Shown here: positions 24,303 through 32,556 of the stretch, piece after piece
How positions within the stretch are numbered: position 1 is the first letter of the stretch
How the letters are laid out: the number at the start of each line of letters is the position of its first letter
DNA from: Labrenzia sp. VG12
Lineage (GTDB): Bacteria > Pseudomonadota > Alphaproteobacteria > Rhizobiales > Stappiaceae
Reading direction: 5' to 3'
Assembly (NCBI RefSeq): GCF_002237595.1
Contig: NZ_CP022529.1
Span: forward strand, 2,232,001 to 2,296,000
Length of the DNA: 64,000 bases
Notes under the pieces: generated by a model
Told to the model about the DNA's origin: nothing
What the model saw: the letters and a program-made list of their open reading frames with translations, nothing else
Databases searched by the model: none
Program-made: the position numbers and the translations under genes

Positions 24303-24848
24303 ATGTTTAATCCGCATGAAACGCAGGAAGATAGTTTTGCCCACAAGCTGGCCATGCTCTTCTTCGCCTCCGTGCTGGTGCTGATTTCCCTGTTCCTGCA
24401 CTTTGACAGTGCCCTGAAATATTCCCTCCTGACCAGCTTCGGCGACACGGTCGAAGGACGCATTGTCGCCCTTCAGAACGCCCCTCAGGATCCGGCCGTC
24501 ATCGAGAAACGAAAGCGCGAAAACCCTCGGAACTTCCTGAAAAACCCGAGCACCTGGACCCGGGGCGACACGCTGGTGATCGACTATCGGCCGAAAAACG
24601 AGCCCCTGCGGACCCTGGTGGTGACGCTGCCCGCCAATCTTGTCGACAAGAAGACCCGCGAAGCGATCGATGTTGTCTATCTGCCGATCAATCCGAAGAT
24701 CGCCTATCCCGCCGAGTTCCTTGCCGGTTTTGCCTTTGACAACAAGGTGTTCAAGATCTCCCTGATCATCGGCCTCGTGCTTTTCTGGCTCGGCCTGGAA
24801 GAGGGCTGGGCCTGGGCCCGTTTCAGGCGGCGCATGCGCCGTTACTGA
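24303..24848 (+). CDS. Hypothetical membrane protein with two transmembrane segments
   Basis: A 181-residue protein with hydrophobic helices at about residues 17-35 and 152-170 that flank a soluble, presumably periplasmic region of about 110 residues. The layout resembles DUF3592-type proteins, but I cannot name it with confidence. The ATG at 24303 was preferred over 24222, whose extra 27 residues look non-coding and overlap the promoter space of the divergent ATPase gene. The gene ends 6 bases before the convergent stop of the adenine deaminase gene. Confidence 0.65.
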   Translation: MFNPHETQEDSFAHKLAMLFFASVLVLISLFLHFDSALKYSLLTSFGDTVEGRIVALQNAPQDPAVIEKRKRENPRNFLKNPSTWTRGDTLVIDYRPKNEPLRTLVVTLPANLVDKKTREAIDVVYLPINPKIAYPAEFLAGFAFDNKVFKISLIIGLVLFWLGLEEGWAWARFRRRMRRY

Positions 24849-24854
24849 CCCTCT

Positions 24855-26576
24855 TCAGGATCCCTGATCGATCAGCTCGAACTTGTTGACATCGAACACG
24901 CCGAAATCCGTGATCTTCAGGTGCGGGATTACCGGCAGCGGCAGGAAGGCCACCTGCAGGAAGGGCTCGGCCAGTGTGCAGCCGAGTGACTTGGCGGCGG
25001 CCCGAAGCTCTTCCAGATGCTCCTTGACTGTTTCGAACGGTTCCAGGCTCATCAGTCCGGCCAGCGGCAGTGCGAGATCTGCCATGACGCCTGTCTCGTC
25101 GGCCACGGCAAAGCCGCCCTTCATCCCGATCACCCGGTTGACGGCATGAGCCATGGCCGCCTCGTTGGCGCCGACAACACAGATATTGTGGCTGTCATGA
25201 CCGACGGAGGACGCAATCGCGCCGCGCTTCATGCCGAATCCGTTGACGAAGCCAAGACCGATATTGCCGGTGCCCTTGTGACGTTCGACCACCGCCACCT
25301 TCAGGACATCCTGGTCAAGGTCTGCCAGGGTCTTGCCACCGGTGACCGGCAAGGTGCGTTTCAGATGCTCGGTGATGATCTTGCCCGGCACCACGCCGAT
25401 CACATCTGCTTCGCTGTTGCGGGCCGGAATATCGAATTTCTCCGCGGAGACCGCGGCCACCTTGACGCTGTCGAGCCCGACAGGAGAAACCACGGTCCGA
25501 CAAGAAAAGGCCTCGTCACCGGCGATCACGCCGCCACAAATGACCTTGGCCACCCGGCAATCTTCAAAGTCGCTCAGAAGCGCAATATCCGCCCGTTTGC
25601 CCGGGGCAATCACGCCCTTGTCCTTCAAGCCGAAGGCATTGGCAGCGGACCAGCTGGCTGCCCGATAGGCATCGAGCGGCCGGATCCCCTTGGCGATCAG
25701 CCGCCGGATCATGCTGTCGAGATGGCCTTCCTCGGCAATGTCGAGCGGATTGCGATCATCCGTGCACAGCGCAACAAAGGCCGACACATCCGGGGTCAGG
25801 ATCGGGGCAAGCGCCTCCAGATCCTTGGAAACGGAGCCTTCGCGCATCAGGATAGTCATGCCCTTGGCAAGTTTTTCAAGCGCTTCCTCGGCGTTCGTTG
25901 CCTCGTGATCGGTGCGGATACCGGCCGCGAGATAGCCATTGAGCCCCATGCCGACAAGAAGGGGCGCATGGCCGTCGATATGCCCGTCCTGGAAGGCTGC
26001 GAGCTTTGCAAGCACCTTTGGATCGCGTGCCAGAACCCCCGGAAAATTCATGAATTCCGCTAGGCCGATCACCTTGGCATGACCGCGGAACGGCAGCAGG
26101 TCCTTAATCTCCAGACAGGCGCCGGCAGTCTCGAAAGCGGTTGCGGGCACGCAAGACGACAGATTGACCCGAAGGTCCATGACGGTTTCGAGCGAACTGT
26201 CGAGAAAATACCGAATTCCCTCCGCACCCAGCACATTGGCAATCTCGTGTGGGTCACAGATCGCGGTTGTCACGCCGTGCGGCAGCACGCAACGGTCAAA
26301 TTCAAACGGGGTGACCAGCGAGGATTCCACATGCAGATGCGTGTCGATGAAGCCCGGCACGGCCGTCAGACCAGAGCCGTCAATCTGCTCCTTGCCGTCA
26401 TACTCGCCATGTGTGCCAACGATCCGGTCGCCGACCACAGCAATATCTGTCCGGGTTGTCGTGCCATCGACAACGCTGAACATTGCAACATCCTTGATTA
26501 CCAGGTCGGCGGGCTGTTCCCCTGCACCGGCGGCAATTGCCTGTGCCAGAAAAGCTTCATCGTGGTGGACCGGCAT
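24855..26576 (-). CDS. ade: Adenine deaminase
   Basis: A 573-residue amidohydrolase of the Ade family that converts adenine to hypoxanthine and ammonia in purine salvage. The metal-binding HLHVESS (about residues 80-86), the CDPHEIANVLG segment, GHAPLLVG, the CTDDRNP metal-site segment and the C-terminal HDSHNICVVG are all characteristic. The start at 26576 follows GGAGAA with a 6-base gap. It is monocistronic and diverges from frcR across about 360 bases. Family length is about 560-600 residues, so the gene is complete. Confidence 0.93.
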   Translation of the reverse strand: MPVHHDEAFLAQAIAAGAGEQPADLVIKDVAMFSVVDGTTTRTDIAVVGDRIVGTHGEYDGKEQIDGSGLTAVPGFIDTHLHVESSLVTPFEFDRCVLPHGVTTAICDPHEIANVLGAEGIRYFLDSSLETVMDLRVNLSSCVPATAFETAGACLEIKDLLPFRGHAKVIGLAEFMNFPGVLARDPKVLAKLAAFQDGHIDGHAPLLVGMGLNGYLAAGIRTDHEATNAEEALEKLAKGMTILMREGSVSKDLEALAPILTPDVSAFVALCTDDRNPLDIAEEGHLDSMIRRLIAKGIRPLDAYRAASWSAANAFGLKDKGVIAPGKRADIALLSDFEDCRVAKVICGGVIAGDEAFSCRTVVSPVGLDSVKVAAVSAEKFDIPARNSEADVIGVVPGKIITEHLKRTLPVTGGKTLADLDQDVLKVAVVERHKGTGNIGLGFVNGFGMKRGAIASSVGHDSHNICVVGANEAAMAHAVNRVIGMKGGFAVADETGVMADLALPLAGLMSLEPFETVKEHLEELRAAAKSLGCTLAEPFLQVAFLPLPVIPHLKITDFGVFDVNKFELIDQGS

Positions 26577-26841
26577 GTTTGTTCTCCGATTCTTTTTCTG
26601 CCTCCGACAATACGAAACTACGGCGCCTCGGCAACGCTTTCCCGCCTGACGTGAATTTTCGTGGCCACGCAGAACTCGACGGGTATCACCTCAATTCCAC
26701 GTCTTGCAATTCCCTCGGACGGCACCATTTACCTTCCGCAAGGGAAATAATAGAATAAATTCAGCCGAAAACTTATACACTTATTTCAAATCCTTACCGC
26801 ATCGCAGCATCGAAAATGCGCACCGCAAGGGCGGAATCGAA

Positions 26842-26870
26842 TTGACAGGCTTCCGTTTCGAACGAATAAT
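26842..26870 (+). promoter_or_regulatory. Probable sigma-70-type promoter of frcR/frc operon
   Basis: TTGACA (26842-26847), a 17-base spacer and AATAAT (26865-26870) form a near-consensus promoter about 65 bases before the frcR start codon. Confidence 0.6.
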
Positions 26871-26890
26871 TTCATCAAGATAAATTATTC
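26864..26890. promoter_or_regulatory. Probable FrcR (ROK) operator
   Basis: The inverted repeat GAATAATTT - 9 bases - AAATTATTC overlaps the -10 element of the putative frcR promoter. ROK repressors such as NagC and Mlc bind AT-rich arms of this spacing, so autoregulation of frcR is likely. Confidence 0.6.
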
Positions 26891-26936
26891 TGAACCACTC
26901 CAAAAGAGAGTGAAGGGATCCGGAGGAGCGACAAGG

Positions 26937-28259
26937 GTGGAGGAACCTCGCAAAAGCGGGCGCGGCTCGAATTCCGCGCAGTTGCGCCGTTATAACGAGC
27001 GCATCGTTCTGCAGATCCTGCGGCGCGCCGGCGAAGCCTCCAAGGCGGAACTCGCCCGGGCCGTTCAGCTGACCAACGCGGCCATTGGCGCGATCATCCA
27101 GGACCTGATCGAAGAAGGTTTGATCGTTGAGGCCGGCAAACGCCATGACGGCAGCCGGGGACAGCCGGCGACGATCCTGCGTCTGGAACCGGGAGGCGCC
27201 TATTCCTTCGGTGTGCGTCTCGACCGCACCAACATGGAAACGGTGCTGATGGACTTTTCCGGCCGACTTGTCAGCCGCCGCCTGCATGACCTGATCCTGC
27301 CCGCGCCGGAGCGGGCCCTGGAAATCCTGACCGAAGACATCCGGATCCTGCGCGATGAACTTGCCGCCGACGAGCAGTCCCGCATCACCGGGATCGGTCT
27401 CGCGCAGCCCTTCAACCTCGGCGCCTGGCTGCACGAACTGGGGCTTCCGGAGGCAGACTTCAAGAAATGGGAAGACTATGATCTTGCCCAGGCGCTGGAA
27501 ACCGCCACGGAACTACCCGTTTTCAGCGAAAACGACGGCACGGCCGCAGCAGTTGCCGAACTGTTTTACGGCCTTGGTCGCCAGAACGACCATTTTCTCT
27601 ATCTTTTCCTCGGTCCGGCCATCGGCGGCGGCCTGATCCTGAAGGGCGATGTCATTCGGGGCGAGACAGGTAATGCCGGCGACGTGGCCATGATGCCGGT
27701 CCCCCCGAGCAACCTGACGACGGCGCCGAAACCGCGAAACCAGTGGGACCTGCTGCTCACGCGCGCCTCTCTGGTCGCCCTCGCCCGGCATATGGCGCCG
27801 GACGATTTTTCCCGGCTGAACAGGGCCGATCTGCAAGACGCAGTCGAGACGGGCGACATCAGATACCGCGAATGGCTGCAGGACTGCGCGGACGCCCTGG
27901 GGCTTGCGCTCAGATCCGCCTATGCGCTTCTGGACGTGCCGCTAGTTGTCATCGACGGCGACCTGGGCGGCCCCTTCCCGGAAGCATTCCGAACTGCTCT
28001 CACCGAGGCAGTGAAGCGTGCCGCACCTGAAAAGCGGCAGTCTCCCGACATCCAGGTCGGCAGTTTTGGCCACGACGCCGGTGCGATCGGCGCAGCCAGC
28101 CTGCCGCAATTCTTCAACTTCTCGCCCAGGGCAGCGATCCTGACAGGCGGGAAGGACACCGGACCCGCAGGCGCTGGCGGCGCGGAGGACAAAGCCAGTT
28201 TTCCTGCAAGGGCAGCACGGTTGGGGTCACATCTGGCCGCACCCAACCGTCCAACTTAA
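26937..28259 (+). CDS. frcR: ROK-family transcriptional regulator of the fructose operon
   Basis: A roughly 440-residue ROK/NagC-type regulator. An N-terminal winged helix-turn-helix (about residues 12-70, including LRRAGEASKAELARAVQLTN) is followed by a ROK sugar-kinase-like domain with FSENDGTAAAVAEL and LFLGPAIGGGLIL. The classical zinc Cys cluster of ROK proteins is not evident. The GTG start at 26937 is preceded by GGAGGAG; a GTG at 26910 is the alternative. It lies 24 bases ahead of frcB, in the same order as the frcRBCAK genes of Sinorhizobium meliloti. It is expected to repress fructose uptake genes in the absence of sugar, by family analogy. Confidence 0.88.
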   Translation: MEEPRKSGRGSNSAQLRRYNERIVLQILRRAGEASKAELARAVQLTNAAIGAIIQDLIEEGLIVEAGKRHDGSRGQPATILRLEPGGAYSFGVRLDRTNMETVLMDFSGRLVSRRLHDLILPAPERALEILTEDIRILRDELAADEQSRITGIGLAQPFNLGAWLHELGLPEADFKKWEDYDLAQALETATELPVFSENDGTAAAVAELFYGLGRQNDHFLYLFLGPAIGGGLILKGDVIRGETGNAGDVAMMPVPPSNLTTAPKPRNQWDLLLTRASLVALARHMAPDDFSRLNRADLQDAVETGDIRYREWLQDCADALGLALRSAYALLDVPLVVIDGDLGGPFPEAFRTALTEAVKRAAPEKRQSPDIQVGSFGHDAGAIGAASLPQFFNFSPRAAILTGGKDTGPAGAGGAEDKASFPARAARLGSHLAAPNRPT

Positions 28260-28283
28260 TCAAGGCCAGGGAGGAAACCGCAC

Positions 28284-29300
28284 ATGATCCGTAAATTCCT
28301 TGCGACAGCATCCGTGCTTGCCGCCATGGCAGCAACTCCAGCAGCCGCAGCAGACATTTCTGCGTGCCTGATTACCAAAACCGATACCAACCCGTTCTTC
28401 GTGAAGATGAAGGAAGGCGCCACTGCCAAGGCCGAAGAGCTCGGCATCGAGCTGAAGTCCTTTGCCGGCAAGATCGACGGCGACCATGAAACCCAGGTTG
28501 CCGCCATCGAAACCTGCATCGCCGATGGCGCCAAGGGCATTCTTCTGACCGCATCCGACACGTCATCCATCGTTCCGGCCGTCAAACAGGCCCGCGACAA
28601 TGGCCTCCTGGTGATCGCGCTCGACACCCCGCTGAGCCCGATCGATGCGGCCGACGCGACCTTTGCGACGGACAACTTCCTGGCCGGTGAACTGATCGGC
28701 AAATGGGCTGCCGCTTCACTTGGCGACGACGCGGCCAATGCCAAGATCGGCATGCTCGATCTTGCCATCAGCCAGCCGACCGTCGGCGTTCTGCGCGACC
28801 AGGGCTTCCTGCAGGGCTTCGGCATCGATCTCGGCGACCCGAACAAGTGGGGCGATGAAACCGACCCGCGCATCGTCGGCAACGATGTCACTGCCGGTAA
28901 CGAGGAAGGCGGCCGCAAGGCAATGGAAAACCTTCTGGCCAAAGACCCGATGATCAACGTCATCTACACGATCAACGAGCCGGCGGCAGCCGGCGCCTAT
29001 GAGGCTCTGAAGGCCATCGGCCGCGAGAACGACGTGCTGATCGTTTCCGTGGATGGCGGTTGCCCTGGCGTGCAGAACGTCAAGGACGGCGTCATTGGCG
29101 CCACCTCGCAGCAATATCCGCTGCTGATGGCCTCGCTCGGCATCGAGGCGATCAAGAAGTGGGCCGACAGCGGCGAGAAGCCCGAGCCGACCCCGGGCAA
29201 GGACTTCTTCGACACGGGCGTTGCCCTGGTCACCGACAAGCCGGTTGACGGTGTTGAGTCCATTGACACCGCCAAGGGTACGGAGCTCTGCTGGGGCTAA
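28284..29300 (+). CDS. frcB: Fructose ABC transporter, periplasmic substrate-binding protein
   Basis: A 338-residue type I periplasmic sugar-binding protein with a signal peptide (residues 1-22, ending TPAAAA). The mature protein starts DISACLITKTDTNPFF and contains the KEGA, DTPLSP and VSVDGGCPGVQNVKDG segments of the fructose-binding FrcB group. It follows frcR by 24 bases with GGGAGGAAA as ribosome site. A hairpin behind the gene probably limits read-through so that the binding protein is made in excess over the permease. The fructose assignment rests on sequence resemblance and on full conservation of the frc gene order. Confidence 0.92.
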   Translation: MIRKFLATASVLAAMAATPAAAADISACLITKTDTNPFFVKMKEGATAKAEELGIELKSFAGKIDGDHETQVAAIETCIADGAKGILLTASDTSSIVPAVKQARDNGLLVIALDTPLSPIDAADATFATDNFLAGELIGKWAAASLGDDAANAKIGMLDLAISQPTVGVLRDQGFLQGFGIDLGDPNKWGDETDPRIVGNDVTAGNEEGGRKAMENLLAKDPMINVIYTINEPAAAGAYEALKAIGRENDVLIVSVDGGCPGVQNVKDGVIGATSQQYPLLMASLGIEAIKKWADSGEKPEPTPGKDFFDTGVALVTDKPVDGVESIDTAKGTELCWG

Positions 29301-29321
29301 GGCTAACGCCACCAAAAACGG

Positions 29322-29351
29322 AGGGGGCTTGGGCGACCTGGCCCCCTTTTT
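29322..29351 (+). terminator. Intra-operon attenuating hairpin between frcB and frcC
   Basis: AGGGGGC pairs with GCCCCCT around a 12-base loop, followed by five T (29347-29351). It sits 21 bases after the frcB stop and before the frcC start at 29376, a common arrangement that gives partial termination after the binding-protein gene. Confidence 0.8.
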
Positions 29352-29375
29352 CAAAGGCACAGAGGGAATTCGGGC

Positions 29376-30458
29376 ATGACCTCAGACACAAAACCGGCCG
29401 ATGGACCGGCGGATTTCGAAACCGCCGCAGCATCCGGTCCGCAGGCAGTTGCATCATTTGACGAACATCACCGCGGCCTTGGCCAGAAGATCCAGCACAC
29501 GCTTCATCAGACGCCGAGCCTGGTGCCGCTGATCGTCCTACTGCTGTCCCTGATCGTCTTCGGGATCATGCTTGGCTCAAAGCTGTTTTCCCCCTTCGCC
29601 ATGACGCTGATCCTCCAGCAGGTTCAGATCGTCGGCATCGTGGCGGCAGCGCAAAGCATCGTCATCCTGACCGCCGGCATCGATCTCTCCGTTGGCGCCA
29701 TCATGGTGCTCTCGTCCGTCGTCATGGGCCAGTTCACCTTTCGCTACGGCCTGCCGGTTGAAGTCGCAATCGCTTGCGGCCTGATCTGCGGCACCATCTG
29801 CGGGTACATCAACGGCTTCCTCGTGGCCGTGGTGAAACTGCCGCCCTTCATCGTCACGCTCGGCATGTGGCAGATCGTGCTCGCGACGAATTTTCTCTAT
29901 TCCGCCAACGAGACCATTCGCTCTCAGGACATCGCAGCCCAGGCCCCGTTGCTGCAGTTCTTCGGCAACAAGATCAATATCGGTGGTGCCATCTTCACCT
30001 ATGGCGTGATCTTCATGGTGATCCTGATTGTCGTGCTGGCCTATGCGCTGCGACAGACCGCCTGGGGCCGGCATGTCTATGCCGTCGGCGACGATCCGGA
30101 AGCCGCACAGCTGTCCGGTGTCCAGGTCAAGAAGGTGCTGATCTCCGTTTACATGCTCTCCGGCCTCATCTGCGCCTTTGCCGGCTGGGCCATGATCGGA
30201 CGCATCGGCTCCGTGTCACCGACCACGGGCCAGCTCGCCAACATTGAATCGATCACCGCGGTGGTGATCGGCGGCATCTCGCTGTTCGGCGGCCGCGGCT
30301 CGATCCTAGGTACGCTTTTCGGGGCGCTGATTGTTGGTGTCTTCACCCTGAGCCTGCGCCTGCTCGGTGCCGATGCCCAGTGGACGTACCTGCTGATCGG
30401 CATTCTCATCATCGGTGCGGTCGCGATCGACCAGTGGATCAGAAAGGTATCAGTCTGA
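29376..30458 (+). CDS. frcC: Fructose ABC transporter, permease
   Basis: A 360-residue inner-membrane permease of the RbsC/FrcC (BPD_transp_2) family with about ten helices. A hydrophilic N-terminal tail of some 40 residues precedes the first helix. Typical stretches are AAAQSIVILTAGIDLSVGAI (about 88-107), PPFIVTLGMWQIV, AYALRQTAWGRHVYAVGDDP and the EAA-like loop, then VVIGGISLFGGRGSILGTLF. Its stop overlaps the start of frcA by one base (TGATG), so translation is coupled. Confidence 0.93.
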   Translation: MTSDTKPADGPADFETAAASGPQAVASFDEHHRGLGQKIQHTLHQTPSLVPLIVLLLSLIVFGIMLGSKLFSPFAMTLILQQVQIVGIVAAAQSIVILTAGIDLSVGAIMVLSSVVMGQFTFRYGLPVEVAIACGLICGTICGYINGFLVAVVKLPPFIVTLGMWQIVLATNFLYSANETIRSQDIAAQAPLLQFFGNKINIGGAIFTYGVIFMVILIVVLAYALRQTAWGRHVYAVGDDPEAAQLSGVQVKKVLISVYMLSGLICAFAGWAMIGRIGSVSPTTGQLANIESITAVVIGGISLFGGRGSILGTLFGALIVGVFTLSLRLLGADAQWTYLLIGILIIGAVAIDQWIRKVSV

Positions 30459-31231
30459 TGGAACCTGTTCTTCAAGCCAAAAGTCTGGTCAAGCGCTATG
30501 GCCGCGTGGTTGCCATGGATCATGCCGACTTCGAACTTTATCCGGGCGAGATCCTGGCCGTCATCGGTGACAACGGTGCCGGCAAGTCCACCCTGATCAA
30601 GGCGCTCAGCGGCGCGGTTCAACCCGATGACGGCGAGGTGCTTCTGGACGGGAAACCGATCCATTTCACCTCCCCGATCGATGCCCGCGAGGCAGGTATC
30701 GAGACGGTCTACCAGACGCTTGCCATGTCACCGGCCCTGTCCATCACGGACAACATGTTCATGGGGCGCGAGCTTCGGAAATCCGGGTTCCGCGGCAAGG
30801 TCCTGCGCCAGCTCGACCGCAGCAGGATGGAAGCAATCGCCCGCGAAAAGCTGAACGAGCTTGGCCTGCTCACGATCCAGAACATCAACCAGGCCGTGGA
30901 AACGCTGTCGGGCGGACAGCGTCAGGGTGTGGCCGTGGCCCGGGCGGCGGCTTTCGGTTCCAAGGTGGTGATCATGGACGAACCGACGGCAGCCCTTGGT
31001 GTCAAGGAAAGCCGGCGCGTGCTCGACCTGATCAAGGACGTCAAGGCAAGAGGCCTGCCGATTGTCCTGATCAGCCACAACATGCCACATGTGTTTGAGG
31101 TCGCCGACCGGATCCACATTCACCGGCTGGGCAAACGCGCCTGCGTGATCAAGCCATCAGACTTCTCGATGTCAGATGCGGTCGCCATCATGACAGGTGC
31201 CATGGATCCGCCGGAGGAGCTCGCAGCGTGA
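30458..31231 (+). CDS. frcA: Fructose ABC transporter, ATP-binding protein
   Basis: A 257-residue ABC ATPase with a single nucleotide-binding domain, as in FrcA and unlike the double-domain RbsA type. Walker A is GDNGAGKST (residues 38-46), the Q-loop is in VYQTLAM, the signature is LSGGQRQGVAVARA (about 148), Walker B is VVIMDEPTAALG (about 170), and the H-loop is ISHNM. The start at 30458 shares one base with the frcC stop. It completes the FrcBCA importer that energises sugar uptake at the inner membrane. Confidence 0.94.
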   Translation: MEPVLQAKSLVKRYGRVVAMDHADFELYPGEILAVIGDNGAGKSTLIKALSGAVQPDDGEVLLDGKPIHFTSPIDAREAGIETVYQTLAMSPALSITDNMFMGRELRKSGFRGKVLRQLDRSRMEAIAREKLNELGLLTIQNINQAVETLSGGQRQGVAVARAAAFGSKVVIMDEPTAALGVKESRRVLDLIKDVKARGLPIVLISHNMPHVFEVADRIHIHRLGKRACVIKPSDFSMSDAVAIMTGAMDPPEELAA

Positions 31232-31500
31232 GGGCGGACCTGAAACTCTTGTCCAAGATTTTGACTGGTCGTCATGAATGCGCGTCAACACGGCCTGTCA
31301 CCTGGGAAGCTACCTCCTCCTGAGGGGGACCGTCAGGTCCATCTCCAAGGGTCGGCGGCAAGCTGTGTTCAAACGGCCGGTCCTTGGAGACACCGGCGAC
31401 ACGGCTCCCCAGGATGAGCTTGTCTGGTTGGCAAATCTCTTAGTGCAACAACGTCTTCCGGCGTAGTGACCTGCGCCCAATCCGAGAGTAGAAAACCAAT

Positions 31501-32448
31501 ATGTTTCTGATTTGCGGCGAAGCCCTGTTCGACCTTTTCGGCGACAACACGCCCGGCGACAGTGTCGCTTTCGACGCCCGCATCGGCGGGTCCCCCTTCA
31601 ACGTTGCCATGGGGCTGGCCCGTCTTGGCGAAGAGGCCGCTTTCTTTGGCGGCATCTCCAGGGATGCGCTCGGTGAAAAGCTGGTCGAGAAGTTCCGCAC
31701 GGAAGGCGTTTCCGAGCGCTATATTCTCAGGACAGATTACCTGACCACCCTGAGCCTTGTGCAAAAGGACGCACATGGCTCTCCGGCCTATACGTTTTAT
31801 GGCGCCAATGCCGCCGACCGGATGGTGACGGAGACAGATCTGCCCACATTCGACACCCCACCCGCCTTTTTGCATATCGGATCATACACGGCGCTGGTGG
31901 AACCGGTGGCCAGCGCCCTGAAGAAACTGATCGCCCGGGAAAAACCCCACACGCTGATTTCCTTCGACCCGAACATCCGCCCGACCGTGGTCTCCGATAT
32001 GGACCTCTGGCGCGACAACACAGAAGCGCTGGTGCCGCTGACGGATCTCATCAAGGTCAGTGATGAAGACCTGGAACTGATCGCGCCGGGTGAACCGGTC
32101 GACAAGATCGCGCGCAACTGGCTCGCGGCCGGAGCAGGTCTCGTGATCGTCACCCGGGGCGGCGACGGCGCGACAGCCTTCGCTCCAGGTACCGAGATCG
32201 ATTGTCCAGGTGTCAAGGTAACGGTTGAAGACACCGTTGGTGCCGGCGACACGTTTCAGGCCGCCCTGCTTGCCGGATTGAGGCATCTCGGTGCGACAAG
32301 CCGGGCCGCACTGGAAAATCTTCAGCAGGAGCAATTGCGCCGGCTGGTGGAATTTGCTGTAACGGCAGCAGGCATCACATGCTCGCGCCGCGGTGCGGAT
32401 CTGCCGCGCAAGGCCGAGCTTGAAAAAGAATGGGCTGGTCTGAAATAA
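31501..32448 (+). CDS. frcK: PfkB-family carbohydrate kinase (fructokinase)
   Basis: A 315-residue ribokinase-fold sugar kinase. N-terminal CGEALFDLFGD and GGSPFNVAMGLARLG bind sugar; the catalytic motif is TVGAGDTFQAALLAG (about 243-257), with Asp 248 as the predicted base. It corresponds to frcK of Sinorhizobium, expected to phosphorylate fructose to fructose-6-phosphate after FrcBCA uptake. A 269-base gap separates it from frcA, longer than elsewhere in the operon and without a recognisable gene or terminator, so a second promoter is possible. fructose-6-phosphate would then enter the Entner-Doudoroff route through pgi and zwf, both nearby. Confidence 0.9.
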   Translation: MFLICGEALFDLFGDNTPGDSVAFDARIGGSPFNVAMGLARLGEEAAFFGGISRDALGEKLVEKFRTEGVSERYILRTDYLTTLSLVQKDAHGSPAYTFYGANAADRMVTETDLPTFDTPPAFLHIGSYTALVEPVASALKKLIAREKPHTLISFDPNIRPTVVSDMDLWRDNTEALVPLTDLIKVSDEDLELIAPGEPVDKIARNWLAAGAGLVIVTRGGDGATAFAPGTEIDCPGVKVTVEDTVGAGDTFQAALLAGLRHLGATSRAALENLQQEQLRRLVEFAVTAAGITCSRRGADLPRKAELEKEWAGLK

Positions 32449-32463
32449 CAGCTGACAAGTGAA

Positions 32464-32477
32464 TTAAATCGATTTAA
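32464..32477. promoter_or_regulatory. LacI-type operator upstream of zwf
   Basis: TTAAATCGATTTAA is a perfect 14-bp palindrome with a central CG, the hallmark of LacI-family sites. It lies 80 bases before the zwf start and between a possible CTGACA -35 (32452) and a weak -10 (32475). Near-identical copies precede edd and pgi. Confidence 0.75.
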
Positions 32478-32556
32478 AAACCTGCTCTAGGTGCATTGCA
32501 AAAAGCGGATAGACCTGTAATCCGCTTGTGAGACAGCTGCTGAGAAGGGATGAACC

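Noticed and set aside
26781..27434. Leftward frame of 217 codons overlapping frcR
   Set aside because: It is antisense to the ROK regulator, runs through the frcR promoter and has no domain.
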